DNA from: Cohnella abietis
GTDB lineage: Bacteria; Bacillota; Bacilli; Paenibacillales; Paenibacillaceae
Length of the DNA: 64,000 nucleotides
Assembly: GCF_004295585.1 (NCBI RefSeq)
Contig: NZ_AP019400.1
Span: 1,331,501 to 1,395,500, forward strand
Direction: 5' to 3'
The translations under genes were made by a program, and so were the position numbers. The notes beneath the pieces were generated by a model. The model made no database searches and was not told where the DNA came from. It worked only from the letters and a program-made list of their open reading frames with translations. The first letter of the stretch is position 1; the number at the start of each line of letters is the position of its first letter. This document shows, in pieces, positions 44,106 to 53,291 of this stretch.

Positions 44106-45800
44106 TTGTCGAGAGAAACATCAGTTGGCCCAATGCCGGAGCCAGGCTACTCCCACGGGGAATACAAGAAGGAATTTGTTGAAATGAGCGACGGTATCCG
44201 ATTAGTGACTCATGTATGGCTGCCCTCTGGAAAAGGCCCGTGGCCGACCATTCTTGTCCGGAATCCTTATGTGGATGGAGAAGATGTTCGTGATCCATCC
44301 CTATTGCAGTTCGTTGAGCATGGTTACGCAATAGTACTACAGGAATGCAGGGGAAGAGGGAGGTCTGAAGGAGTCTGGCACCCCTATATAAACGAGCGGC
44401 AGGATGGGCTTGATACGTTGCAGTGGCTTATTGTTCAGCAGTGGCAAAATGGAAATATCGGACTATACGGGGGCTCCTATCTTTCTTTTAACCAATGGAT
44501 ACTTGCTGATGTGCTACCTAAAGAAGTCAAGACGATGTATATAAGCGTGATGGGTACTGATGTCAATCGATTTGCTTATATGAATGGGATGTTCAGGCAT
44601 GACATCTATACTTCTTGGCTGCTATCGAACTCAGGGGTTGATTGGGCAGGCAGAGATTTAAACGAGGTTGCCAGACAGGCTTATCGGATACGTCCCCCGA
44701 TGCAGATGGATAGGCAGCTTATGGGTGTTGAAGCTTCTTGGTACCGAAATATCCTTGCCAACCCTGGGTCGGGCGATGATCTTTGGAATGATGCTGAGCC
44801 TTGGTGTCTAATGAAACAATTGCCCTCCCAAGTGAATATTCCGATTTGTATGGTCGGAGGGTGGTTCGATATAGCATTGGATACAATGTTTGAAGCATAC
44901 TTCGGGCTACGTCAGGAAATTCGAGCTATTAGCCGTTTCGTCGTTGGTCCTTGGGTTCATTCTCTAGCACCTTATGGGGATTTAGATTATCCAGGGGGTT
45001 GGGTGGACGGACCAAATGGGGGCACTAAGGCCGTACTGGAATGGTTTAATTATACATTGAAGGGACAGTCCTACACAGAAGCGTTAGGTGTCGTTCATGC
45101 TTATGAGATTGGAGAGAATAAGTGGAAGACGTGGGGCCAGTGGCCGCCATCTAAGGAAACATTGACGTTTCATCTGAATGACCACCTGAGCTTAGGGCTC
45201 AAGCCCGTGGAGCAGGACTCAAAGCTATCTTACCTCTATGATCCTGATCATCCGGTAGAAACGGTAGGAGGAAGCGGTCTTCTGTCCGTATACGGGGATT
45301 CTGAATATTTGCCTAAAGCGGCTAGTGTGAAGCAACATGAGCCCTGCTACCGGGAGGACGTAATATCATTTCTGTCCGAACCTCTGGAACAGGATATGCC
45401 TATTGCAGGACAAATCAAGGCAGTTCTGCACGTAAGCTCTTCGGCTGAGGATACCGCATTCACCGTTAAGCTTATCGAGGTATTTCCAAATGGGGTAGCT
45501 TATAATATTGCAGACGGAATTACTAGTCTCGCCTACCGCAATGGGGCGGAGAAGGAAATGGTCTATTCGCCGCAGCAAAGAGAGAGATTAACAATCGAGC
45601 TCTGGGCAATATCATGGCGAATGAAGCAAGGGTCGAGAATTAGGCTGGATGTTTCCTCGTCTAATTCCCCGGCTTATCATGCTCATCCTAATCTTCCAGG
45701 TAACTGGGCGAAGCAGAAAGATGTAATAATTGCAAACCAAACCTTATATTGGGGAGGGGAATTCGATTCTCATATTGAATTTCCTATATATACGATTTAA
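44106..45800 (+). CDS. CocE/NonD family alpha/beta hydrolase (X-Pro dipeptidyl-peptidase S15 type)
   Basis: A 564-residue serine hydrolase. The N-terminal fold shows the oxyanion Tyr in VRNPYVDG, the nucleophile in GLYGGSYLSF and the acid in GGWFDIALD. The His is in GPWVHSL. The last 180 residues form the jelly-roll domain of the family (DVSSSNSP). Substrates range from acyl esters to X-Pro peptides. In a glycan locus it could remove ester groups, but nothing in the sequence proves that. The start is TTG 44106 with AAAGGGG 8 bases upstream. It lies 17 bases before the receptor gene, so the two are likely cotranscribed. No signal peptide. Confidence 0.85.
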   Translation: MSRETSVGPMPEPGYSHGEYKKEFVEMSDGIRLVTHVWLPSGKGPWPTILVRNPYVDGEDVRDPSLLQFVEHGYAIVLQECRGRGRSEGVWHPYINERQDGLDTLQWLIVQQWQNGNIGLYGGSYLSFNQWILADVLPKEVKTMYISVMGTDVNRFAYMNGMFRHDIYTSWLLSNSGVDWAGRDLNEVARQAYRIRPPMQMDRQLMGVEASWYRNILANPGSGDDLWNDAEPWCLMKQLPSQVNIPICMVGGWFDIALDTMFEAYFGLRQEIRAISRFVVGPWVHSLAPYGDLDYPGGWVDGPNGGTKAVLEWFNYTLKGQSYTEALGVVHAYEIGENKWKTWGQWPPSKETLTFHLNDHLSLGLKPVEQDSKLSYLYDPDHPVETVGGSGLLSVYGDSEYLPKAASVKQHEPCYREDVISFLSEPLEQDMPIAGQIKAVLHVSSSAEDTAFTVKLIEVFPNGVAYNIADGITSLAYRNGAEKEMVYSPQQRERLTIELWAISWRMKQGSRIRLDVSSSNSPAYHAHPNLPGNWAKQKDVIIANQTLYWGGEFDSHIEFPIYTI

Positions 45801-45817
45801 TAAAGGGAGAAGCGCAC

Positions 45818-47326
45818 ATGCCGATAGTGCAGATCCGTATACGTCTCATCGTCATAGCTGTTCTCTTGATGGTAGGACTACCTCTTGCAGCTTGTAGCAA
45901 GCAGGGTGGTCAAGCCACAGATCTTTCAAGTACAGTGGTTACGCTAAAGTTTTATTTTGGTGGGGAGAAGAAAGCAGCTACTGACGAGGTTTGGAATAGG
46001 GTGAGCGAATACGTCCAATCGAAAGGGCTTGGCGTGAGGTTTGATGTGCGTTTTATCTCATTTACAGATTATAAGGAGAAAATGCTTACTAAGGCCGCTG
46101 CAGGAGACAAATGGGACATGAACTTCGATTCAGATTGGCAGTCTTATAAGGAAATGGCCTCAAGAGGCTCCTATTTGCCGTTAAACGATCTTCTACCCCA
46201 ATATGCGCCCAATCTATTTCACAAATATGAAAAGCTCGGAACACTGGAAGCAGCGACCATGAATGGAGAAATTGTAGGTCTTCCATGGACGTTGAAAATG
46301 AACGAGCGCCCTTTCGTAGGCTGGCGTGCTGATCTTGCCGAAAGTGTAGGAATTTATCGTGAGCCTAACACCGTTCGAACAATAGAGGATCTCGACGTTC
46401 TCCTCCATGAGCTTAAGGATGCCTTTCCTAGCTTTAAGCTTTCTCGAATTCCACCGCTTGCGTTATATATTACTCGTGAAGAGTGGGTCGATCTTGCTTT
46501 TCATGGGCTTGGCTTTTATTTGAGTGACCCTAAGATGACTGTAAGGGCAATTGAGCAGCAGCCCTTTTACCTAGAATCCGCTCTTATGAGCAAAAAATGG
46601 AATGATTATAAAATTTTGAATAGGGACGCTGCAATTGATATTGAAAATGGTGCAGACCAATGGAGAGACGGAAATATGCTCTTCACGATTACGTCTCATG
46701 AATGGGCGAACGCGAGCACAGGGTTCGTAGACCCATCGTTTCGGCAGCAAATGTCGCTCATTTATCCCAACAAGAAGTATGTCAATCGGACAGCGCTTGC
46801 TAACGTCTTAGCTATTAATCGTAATTCCGAGAATCCAGAGCTTGTTCTGAGATTTCTAGATATGATGGAAACAGATAAAGTACTGTACGATCTCGTGCAA
46901 TATGGAATTGAGGGAAAGACATATGTACTCCATGGAGAAGCGGCTGATTACCCCGAGGGAATGCAATATTTCACTAGTAATTATATGGAGTGGGATAGCC
47001 GATGGGCATTCTGGAAGCCTCAGTATATGCGACCTACCCCTACGTATCCCGGAGATTTCTGGGTGAAGGAGGCTGAGTTTGCCGATTTGCCTATGAACAT
47101 CAATTCTCCCGTGGATGGTCTTCTGATTTCAGACGACAGAATTAAGAATGAAGTGGCTAAAAGAGACCGTGGAGCAAACGAAATCGGAAAGCCGATTGAA
47201 TACGGCAAAGTTAATAACGTAGAGATGGAGGTTCAGCACTACGTAGATACACAAAAAACTAACGGACTAGATAAGATTATCTTGGAAGTACAAAGACAAG
47301 TTAATGATTACCTTTGGAATAAATAA
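45818..47326 (+). CDS. Extracellular solute-binding lipoprotein without adjacent permeases
   Basis: A 502-residue receptor with a lipobox LAAC (Cys about 26). From VTLKFYFGGEKKAATDEVW onward it is a close paralog of the receptor at 53292, matching block for block, for example FYLESA/FYLEAA and the nearly identical METDKVLYDLVQYGIEGKTY. It has no permease partners beside it; the LplB/LplC-type pair at 51350 is 4 kb away next to the paralog. It may offer the same channel another ligand. It is cotranscribed with the CocE-type gene. A terminator follows. Confidence 0.9.
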   Translation: MPIVQIRIRLIVIAVLLMVGLPLAACSKQGGQATDLSSTVVTLKFYFGGEKKAATDEVWNRVSEYVQSKGLGVRFDVRFISFTDYKEKMLTKAAAGDKWDMNFDSDWQSYKEMASRGSYLPLNDLLPQYAPNLFHKYEKLGTLEAATMNGEIVGLPWTLKMNERPFVGWRADLAESVGIYREPNTVRTIEDLDVLLHELKDAFPSFKLSRIPPLALYITREEWVDLAFHGLGFYLSDPKMTVRAIEQQPFYLESALMSKKWNDYKILNRDAAIDIENGADQWRDGNMLFTITSHEWANASTGFVDPSFRQQMSLIYPNKKYVNRTALANVLAINRNSENPELVLRFLDMMETDKVLYDLVQYGIEGKTYVLHGEAADYPEGMQYFTSNYMEWDSRWAFWKPQYMRPTPTYPGDFWVKEAEFADLPMNINSPVDGLLISDDRIKNEVAKRDRGANEIGKPIEYGKVNNVEMEVQHYVDTQKTNGLDKIILEVQRQVNDYLWNK

Positions 47327-47352
47327 TAGATAATAGATTGTAGTAGAGAATG

Positions 47353-47379
47353 AAGCCGCCCGGTCTGGGCGGCTTTTTC
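47353..47379 (+). terminator. Terminator after the orphan receptor gene
   Basis: aagccgccc (47353-47361) pairs perfectly with gggcggctt (47367-47375) and a T-run follows. Confidence 0.88.
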
Positions 47380-47419
47380 TGTTGCATGGTTAGCAGCACG
47401 TGGGAGCGGGAGGCGCTAT

Positions 47420-48062
47420 GATGCTCGAGAAAATCGAGTAACGGGGCAGTGAAGGGGCAGGATTGGCTGGAGATGTACGAATATTTCGAGCAACGCGGTT
47501 GTGGGGCGCGATTGGCAGGAGATGTACGAATATTTCGAGCAACAAGGTTGTGAAAGACACGATTTGCTGGAGATATACGAATATTTCGAGTAACGGGGTT
47601 GCGAAAGGGCAGGAATGGAGTGAGATGTACGATATTTTCGAGTAATTGGGTTGCGAAGGTGCACGACTGGCTGGAGATGTACGAATATTTCGAGTAACGG
47701 GGTTGTGAAAGGGCAGGAATGGAGAGAGATGTACGATATTTTCGAGCAACAAGGTCTGGAGAGGGCACGATTAGAGTGAGATATACGAATATTTCGAGCA
47801 ATGGGGTTGCGAAGGGGCACGAATGGAGAGAGATGTACGAATATTTCGAGCAACGGGGTTGTGAAGGGCGCGAATGGAGAGAGATGTACGATATTTTCGA
47901 GTAATTGGGTTGTGAAGGGCGCGATTGGCAGGAGATGTACGAATATTTCGAGTAACGGGGTTGTGAAGAGGCGGGAATGGAGGGAGAAGTACGAATATTT
48001 CGGGTAACGGGGTTGCGAAGGGGCGGGATTGGCTGGGGATGTACGAATATTTCGAGTAACTA
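47420..48062. repeat. 52-bp tandem repeat array B (about 13 units)
   Basis: Thirteen units with a period of 52 bases (one is about 3 shorter, near 47475-47524). The consensus is gtacgaatatttcgagcaac, then ggggttgcgaagg and a purine-rich tail. It is the same family as array A (19430-20404), with the same CGA-N5-TCG core but another AT spacer. The first unit has the core tcgagaaaatcga. Open frames along the minus strand (up to 232 codons) come from the repeat and are not genes. It sits between a terminator and the next promoter region. Confidence 0.85.
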
Positions 48063-48110
48063 GGCGGTAGTGCGGCAATTGTCTTCCTCCTAACAAGCCA
48101 ATTCTAGCCC

Positions 48111-48132
48111 GCAAAGTTTAAGTTTGACTCAT
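48111..48132 (+). promoter_or_regulatory. 22-base box shared with 51267-51288
   Basis: The sequence starts gcaaagtttaag and ends tttgactcat. It is identical at both places; each has a TTGACT that could be a -35 element. It lies about 240 bases before the pectate-lyase-like gene. Confidence 0.5.
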
Positions 48133-48189
48133 GGCGGGGGTGGGGAAGCCCAAATAAGATTAAAGGCAGAGTAGTTAAACAATAGATAC

Positions 48190-48370
48190 CAAGCACGAAG
48201 CACCAGACGAAGCACCAGACGAAGCACCAAACGAAGCACAAACAAAACACAAACGAAACACCAGACCAACCACCAAATCAAGCACGAGACCAAGCACTAG
48301 ACCAAGCACGAGACCAAGCACGGAGCACCAAGGAACCAACCAACAAAACGCCAAAACAACAAAGGAAGAT
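48190..48370 (+). other. T-depleted leader with degenerate short repeats
   Basis: About 180 bases with only two T, built from drifting 11-12-base copies of gaagcaccagac and caagcacgagac. As RNA it would be nearly free of U and hard to fold. It runs up to the ribosome site AAAGGAAG of the next gene. It holds no credible reading frame of its own. Confidence 0.6.
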
Positions 48371-48372
48371 GG

Positions 48373-51120
48373 ATGATGGGTACGAGCAAGATGTGGAGGA
48401 GCAGGCGAATGCTAATTGCATATTGCGCTGTCGTTATATTGGTCATTGCCGTGTTTATCGCGATTCAGGCATCCAAAGATAGCCGCAATAAAGAGGCTGG
48501 ACAAGACCCAGAGATATCTGCCCCCGTTGTCAAAGAAACAGAAGCAACAGAGGATAGCGAGCCCAGTCCCGTACGAGCGGTTTGGATAAACCCGGAAACA
48601 CAGAAAAAAGTAATCAAAACGCAATTTCCATCGGAGGATATCGTCATTGCTGATTTTAACGTTGCGGACTTTGGAGCAGCAGCCGACGGAAAGACGGATG
48701 ATACCGGAGCCTTGCAGAGAGCGCTAATCGCAGCAGGTAAGAACGGCGGTGGAGTCGTATTCGTGCCTGCTGGAAGATACAAAATTATGGGGACACTGCT
48801 TGTCCCAACGGGGGTTACATTAAGAGGAGACAGGAGTAATACATGGTCGGGTGGTGCGGTCGAAGGAACGATTTTAGAGGCGTATTCCGGCAGAGGAGAG
48901 GAAAAGGGAGAAAGCTTTATCTCACTGAAACAAGCGAGCGGGATAACGAATTTATCCATCTGGTATCCAGAGCAACGATTAGAGGATCCCTATGCTTACC
49001 CTTGGACTATTGCTCAGCTATCAGGTGACAGCGCGACAATCGAGAAGGTAACACTAGTTAACTCTTATAACGGCATTAAAATTGGACCTGACTGGAACGA
49101 GCTACATTACGTCAAACAGCTGTCCGGAACAACGCTGAAAACAGGAATTTTTCTGGATTTTACGACGGATATCGGTCGACTTGAAGGCATTCAGCTATCT
49201 CCTGAGTTTTGGGCAAATTCAGGGCTACCGGGCGCACCTGTACCGGAGGCACTGTTCGAATACATGACAGCACATGCAGAAGGTATCGTTATGGGACGCT
49301 CGGATTGGGAGTATATGTCTGACATTCGCATCTCAGGCTTCAAAACGGGCATGAGAGTTACGACAAGAACAGGCTCAACCGACACAGCCAATGCGCAATT
49401 TTATCGCGTCGACATCGACAATTGCAATGTTGCGTTGAAGATTGAAGGCGTGAATGATTACGGTTTATTGATTTCAGATAGCAGCTTCAAGGCCAATGCT
49501 GGAAAATCTCCAGTCGCGATTTACGCAACAGAAGGCTTTCGAGCTATTGTGCAATTTAATAAGGTAACGGTTGGAGGCCTGCCACTTAATGCCGTCTTGA
49601 ACGAAGGCAGCGGAGTATTGTCTTTCGAAAATAGTCTTATTGGCGGCTGGGATGAATCGATTGGGCACGGAATTGTAGCTAAGGCGGGCTCACTTATTTT
49701 AGGAGAGACGAAGTTCTCGCAGCCCAAGGGGCATTTATTGCTTGAAGAAGCCGTAGCATCGGTCAATGCGCTTAACTCGGGCTTCGACAATAAGCTCGAT
49801 ATAGAAAATCATAGTCTCAAGGCAGAAGTAAAGGTTCTTCAGGATAGTCAGGTTCAGCTGAAGAAGCTCCCACAGGCTGTGAAGCTAGATATTGCCATGC
49901 AGCCTAAACCGACGACTGCGCTCCTGTTTGATGTGACCGCATCCCCCTATGACGCAGATAGGACCGGACAGAAAGACGTATCTGCTGCTATAAAGATGGC
50001 GTTGGAAGATGCCGGAGCTTCAGGTGGAGGAACTGTTTATTTACCTGCGGGAACATACAGAATTCAACAATCACTTACAGTGCCTAGCGGAGTAGAGCTA
50101 AGAGGCTCATGGGACGTACCTCATCATACGATTGGCGGGGGAACCGTCATTTTTACGAACCATGGGGAAAATGATGCTCAAGCAAGTCCATTCATTTCTT
50201 TAGCAAAGAGTGCGGGAATTCGAGGGCTGAACATTTATTACGACGGGCAAAATTGGGATGCAATTAAGCCTTATTCTTGGACCATTCAGGGACTAGGGCA
50301 TGACGTATATGTCATCGACACGACTCTTCCAGACTCCTATCAAGGCATTGATTTCGGAACCTATGATACTAGTGGCCATTACATTGACTACGTTGCTGGC
50401 TCCCCGCTTAAAGAAGGTATTTACGTGGGTGGCGGCGCGGTCGGTGGGATTATTCGTAACGTACAATTCAACCCGCATTACTCAGCAAGAAGCACCTATC
50501 CTAATCGTCCGATGGACAATGAGTTTGACAAGGTGTGGGGCTATCAGAAGGAAAATCTGGACGCTTTCCGTGTTGAGAATGTAAGAGAGCAGATTATTTT
50601 TAATACGTTTGTCTATGGCTCCCTATATGGCATCCATTTTGCTAGTCAGGACGGCAATGGGCCTGAAGCGATTGTCATCGGGCATGGTACTGATGGAAGC
50701 AAGAAGGGTGTTTATTTGGAGGCGGCAGGACCCAAAGGATTGACCTTTATTAATACAGAGCTCGTCTCTATGAGTTCTACGGATAAGGTGTACGTGACCA
50801 TAGGAGAACAGTTTAAATCAGAGGTTACCTTTTTCAACACCTCGATGTGGGGCGATCCTTCTCGCAGTATCGATGTGAAATCCGGGAAATTTACGATGCA
50901 GCAAGGGAATTTTACTGTTGTTGGCTTCCGGGGAATTAACTCGAGCGGGGGCGAGGTGTACCTGTATAATTCCTATTTTCAACAATCTGGAAGGACACAC
51001 GTTTATGCTGGGGAAAAAATCGAACGTATGGTCGTCACTAATAATCTTTACAGAGGTGGAATGGGTTACGACGACGATGCACCTGCGGGTTCGGTTTCGG
51101 GAAGCGATATATCGCCATAG
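48373..51120 (+). CDS. Membrane-anchored pectate-lyase-like (GH28-related) beta-helix protein with two repeats
   Basis: A 915-residue protein with an N-terminal membrane anchor (about 14-32) and no cleavage site that I trust, then an acidic linker. Two right-handed beta-helix units start with the same motif: ADFGAAADGKTDDTGALQRAL (about 97) and a second D-x-T-G-Q-K-D-V-S-A-A-I-K (about 535). Each is followed by V-F/Y-V/L-P-A-G-x-Y and G-V-x-L-R-G. This is the pectate-lyase-superfamily type 3 layout. The family includes polysaccharide lyases and tail-fibre enzymes. Catalytic residues cannot be fixed by eye. It faces outward. Tandem ATGs at 48373 and 48376 follow AAAGGAAG. Its leader is the T-depleted stretch. 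Confidence 0.8.
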   Translation: MMGTSKMWRSRRMLIAYCAVVILVIAVFIAIQASKDSRNKEAGQDPEISAPVVKETEATEDSEPSPVRAVWINPETQKKVIKTQFPSEDIVIADFNVADFGAAADGKTDDTGALQRALIAAGKNGGGVVFVPAGRYKIMGTLLVPTGVTLRGDRSNTWSGGAVEGTILEAYSGRGEEKGESFISLKQASGITNLSIWYPEQRLEDPYAYPWTIAQLSGDSATIEKVTLVNSYNGIKIGPDWNELHYVKQLSGTTLKTGIFLDFTTDIGRLEGIQLSPEFWANSGLPGAPVPEALFEYMTAHAEGIVMGRSDWEYMSDIRISGFKTGMRVTTRTGSTDTANAQFYRVDIDNCNVALKIEGVNDYGLLISDSSFKANAGKSPVAIYATEGFRAIVQFNKVTVGGLPLNAVLNEGSGVLSFENSLIGGWDESIGHGIVAKAGSLILGETKFSQPKGHLLLEEAVASVNALNSGFDNKLDIENHSLKAEVKVLQDSQVQLKKLPQAVKLDIAMQPKPTTALLFDVTASPYDADRTGQKDVSAAIKMALEDAGASGGGTVYLPAGTYRIQQSLTVPSGVELRGSWDVPHHTIGGGTVIFTNHGENDAQASPFISLAKSAGIRGLNIYYDGQNWDAIKPYSWTIQGLGHDVYVIDTTLPDSYQGIDFGTYDTSGHYIDYVAGSPLKEGIYVGGGAVGGIIRNVQFNPHYSARSTYPNRPMDNEFDKVWGYQKENLDAFRVENVREQIIFNTFVYGSLYGIHFASQDGNGPEAIVIGHGTDGSKKGVYLEAAGPKGLTFINTELVSMSSTDKVYVTIGEQFKSEVTFFNTSMWGDPSRSIDVKSGKFTMQQGNFTVVGFRGINSSGGEVYLYNSYFQQSGRTHVYAGEKIERMVVTNNLYRGGMGYDDDAPAGSVSGSDISP

Positions 51121-51154
51121 TTCGACTATCAGAAAGTATAAATTTCTATGTCTA

Positions 51155-51223
51155 TATACTCATCTGATAGCTCGATACAAACGTGTATAGCCGTCCTAAT
51201 GACGGCAAAGCCGTTTTACTTGG
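51155..51223. repeat. 69-base intergenic repeat, copy 2
   Basis: See copy 1 at 44019-44087. This copy forms a clean hairpin, gccgtc with gacggc around ctaat. It lies 35 bases after the beta-helix gene stop and could be part of a transcript end, although the run of T is short. Confidence 0.7.
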
Positions 51224-51266
51224 ATGATCTATTCCTCTTAAACATTGAGAGGGACAATTATCGCCA

Positions 51267-51288
51267 GCAAAGTTTAAGTTTGACTCAT
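51267..51288 (+). promoter_or_regulatory. 22-base box shared with 48111-48132
   Basis: This copy is identical to the first over 22 bases. It ends 62 bases before the permease gene at 51350, a normal promoter distance, with TTGACT near its 3' end. A weak cre-like TGGAAGCGCATTTA follows at 51299-51312. Confidence 0.55.
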
Positions 51289-51349
51289 AGAAAGCTTTTG
51301 GAAGCGCATTTATGATTAAAGCATCCCTACAAGAGAGAGGTAAAAGGCT

Positions 51350-52321
51350 ATGAAAATCGTCACGGGAGCTGAACGTACGTCGACATCAGTAGGTCTGAAG
51401 AGTAAAGGGGTCTTACGCGAGCTTGTCCGAAATCGAGCCCTTTTGCTTATGTTTCTGCCAGCCGCGACTCTCTTGTTTCTCTTTAATTATTTACCGCTTG
51501 CAGGCCTTGTGATTGCTTTCAAAAATTTCGACTTTAGCAAAGGAATTTTCGGAAGCGATTGGGCACAGCCCTTCTTTAACAATTTTGATTACTTAATTTC
51601 CTCTGAGACAGCTTACCGAGCGGTGCGGAACACGATACTTCTAAATGCTTTATTCATCGCAGCTGGATTGGTGTTTGAGGTTGGACTTGCGTTATTGCTC
51701 AATGAAATTAGAAACAAGTATTTTAAGCGAATCACGCAATCATTAACCTTCCTGCCCTTCTTCATCTCTTGGATAGTCGTCGGTGTCTTCGCCTACAACC
51801 TGATGAATTTCGAGAGTGGAGCCATTAACCGAATTATACAATCTCTTGGATTCGACCCAGTTGATTTCTACAGTGAAGCAGGATTATGGCCCTTCATCTT
51901 AACGCTCGCCGTTCGTTGGAAGGTGACCGGATACGGAACAATCATTTACTTGGCAGCTCTCACGAGCGTTGATAATTCTTATTACGAGGCAGCTTCAATA
52001 GATGGAGCCACCAGATGGCAACAAACGCGTTACATTAGTTTACCGATGCTGAAGCCAACAATCATGATTTTAACGTTGCTAGCAGTAGGACGTATCATGA
52101 ACGCAGATTTCGGAATGTTCTACGCAATGATTGGGGATGCGGCACTCTTGTTTCCGACAACGGATGTTATTGATACCTTCGTTTATCGAAGCCTTCGCAA
52201 GTCGGGAGATATTGGTATGGCTTCTGCAGCAGGATTCGTTCAATCGACAGTCGCGTTCGTTCTCGTTCTCGTAAGCAACTATATTGCTCGTAGGACAGAT
52301 AAAGATTCCGCCATTTTCTAA
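51350..52321 (+). CDS. ABC importer permease, LplB type
   Basis: A 323-residue permease with six membrane segments. It has the LplB/YteP N-terminal pattern with FLPAATLLFLFNYLPLAG and the EAA loop YYEAASIDGATRWQQTRYISLPML. LplB-type permeases move oligosaccharides of plant cell walls, such as those from pectin, which suits the beta-helix enzyme just upstream. The ribosome site is GAGAGAGG. No ATPase lies nearby; the MalK-type gene at 27582 or one elsewhere must serve it. Confidence 0.93.
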   Translation: MKIVTGAERTSTSVGLKSKGVLRELVRNRALLLMFLPAATLLFLFNYLPLAGLVIAFKNFDFSKGIFGSDWAQPFFNNFDYLISSETAYRAVRNTILLNALFIAAGLVFEVGLALLLNEIRNKYFKRITQSLTFLPFFISWIVVGVFAYNLMNFESGAINRIIQSLGFDPVDFYSEAGLWPFILTLAVRWKVTGYGTIIYLAALTSVDNSYYEAASIDGATRWQQTRYISLPMLKPTIMILTLLAVGRIMNADFGMFYAMIGDAALLFPTTDVIDTFVYRSLRKSGDIGMASAAGFVQSTVAFVLVLVSNYIARRTDKDSAIF

Positions 52322-52354
52322 CCTGATCCCATTCGGAATTGGAGGTAAAACGCT

Positions 52355-53239
52355 ATGCTCCGCAAGAGATATTCAGTCGGCCAAATCTGTATTGTAGCAC
52401 TCATCTCCTTGTTCAGCTTAGCCTGTCTCCTACCCTTTATTATGGTAGTTTCAGGCTCCGTGAGCTCGGAGAAGGACATCGTGAATTATGGTTACTCACT
52501 TTTACCTAGGCATATCAGCTTTGATTCGTACCGCATTCTTATACTAGGCTCCCATAGAATTGTTGATGCCTACATCATTAGCATTATTGTTACAGTCGTT
52601 GGAACTGTTCTCTCCTTGTTCGTTACAAGCATGGCCGCATACGCGATGGCAAGACGTTCGTTCCGATTTCGCAATGCGCTTTCCATCTACGCTATCATCA
52701 CGCTGTTGTTTAACGGTGGCTTGGTTCCATGGTACATCATCTGCGTGAGGTACCTGGAGCTGAAGGATACGATGTGGGCTATGATCCTGCCTCCGTTAGC
52801 CAATGCCTTCAATATGTTTTTAATGCGTAATTTCATTATGGCTATGCCGGAGGATTTGCATGAATCAGCGAAAATGGACGGAGCGGGAGAGTTTAGAATT
52901 TATGCACAGCTCATCGTTCCGCTTGCGAAGCCAGTGCTAGCAACGATTGGTTTGTTTATTTCCTTGAGCTATTGGAACGATTGGTTCCTAGGGCTGATGT
53001 TCGTAGATAAGCAAGAGCTACAGCCGCTGCAGCTTTTACTGAGAACGTTAATTTCTAACGTCGAGTTTCTAAGAAGCTCCAGCAATGCGATGGACATTCA
53101 ACGCATAGCGTCTCAGCTACCATCGGAATCGATCAAGATGGCGTTAACGGTCGTTACGATCGGTCCAATCATTTTCCTATACCCTTTTCTTCAGCGATAT
53201 TTCGTTAAAGGTCTGATGGTAGGAGCAGTTAAAGGATGA
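52355..53239 (+). CDS. ABC importer permease, LplC type
   Basis: A 294-residue permease with six membrane segments. It shows FNGGLVPWYIICVRYLELKDTMWAMILPPLANAFN, the long loop of the LplC/YtcP group, the EAA loop ESAKMDGAGEFRIYAQLIVPLAK and the closing QRYFVKGLMVGAVKG. GGAGG lies 9 bases before the ATG. It forms the channel together with the gene at 51350. Confidence 0.93.
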   Translation: MLRKRYSVGQICIVALISLFSLACLLPFIMVVSGSVSSEKDIVNYGYSLLPRHISFDSYRILILGSHRIVDAYIISIIVTVVGTVLSLFVTSMAAYAMARRSFRFRNALSIYAIITLLFNGGLVPWYIICVRYLELKDTMWAMILPPLANAFNMFLMRNFIMAMPEDLHESAKMDGAGEFRIYAQLIVPLAKPVLATIGLFISLSYWNDWFLGLMFVDKQELQPLQLLLRTLISNVEFLRSSSNAMDIQRIASQLPSESIKMALTVVTIGPIIFLYPFLQRYFVKGLMVGAVKG

Positions 53240-53291
53240 CAATGCCAGCTTCGGCTGTATTGTATACAACAAACGAAAGGGAGAGGTTTGG

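Noticed and set aside
47416..48114. 232-codon minus-strand frame over array B, and similar frames over array A
   Set aside because: The period is not a multiple of three, several frames are open at once, and there is no ribosome site. These are products of the repeat composition.
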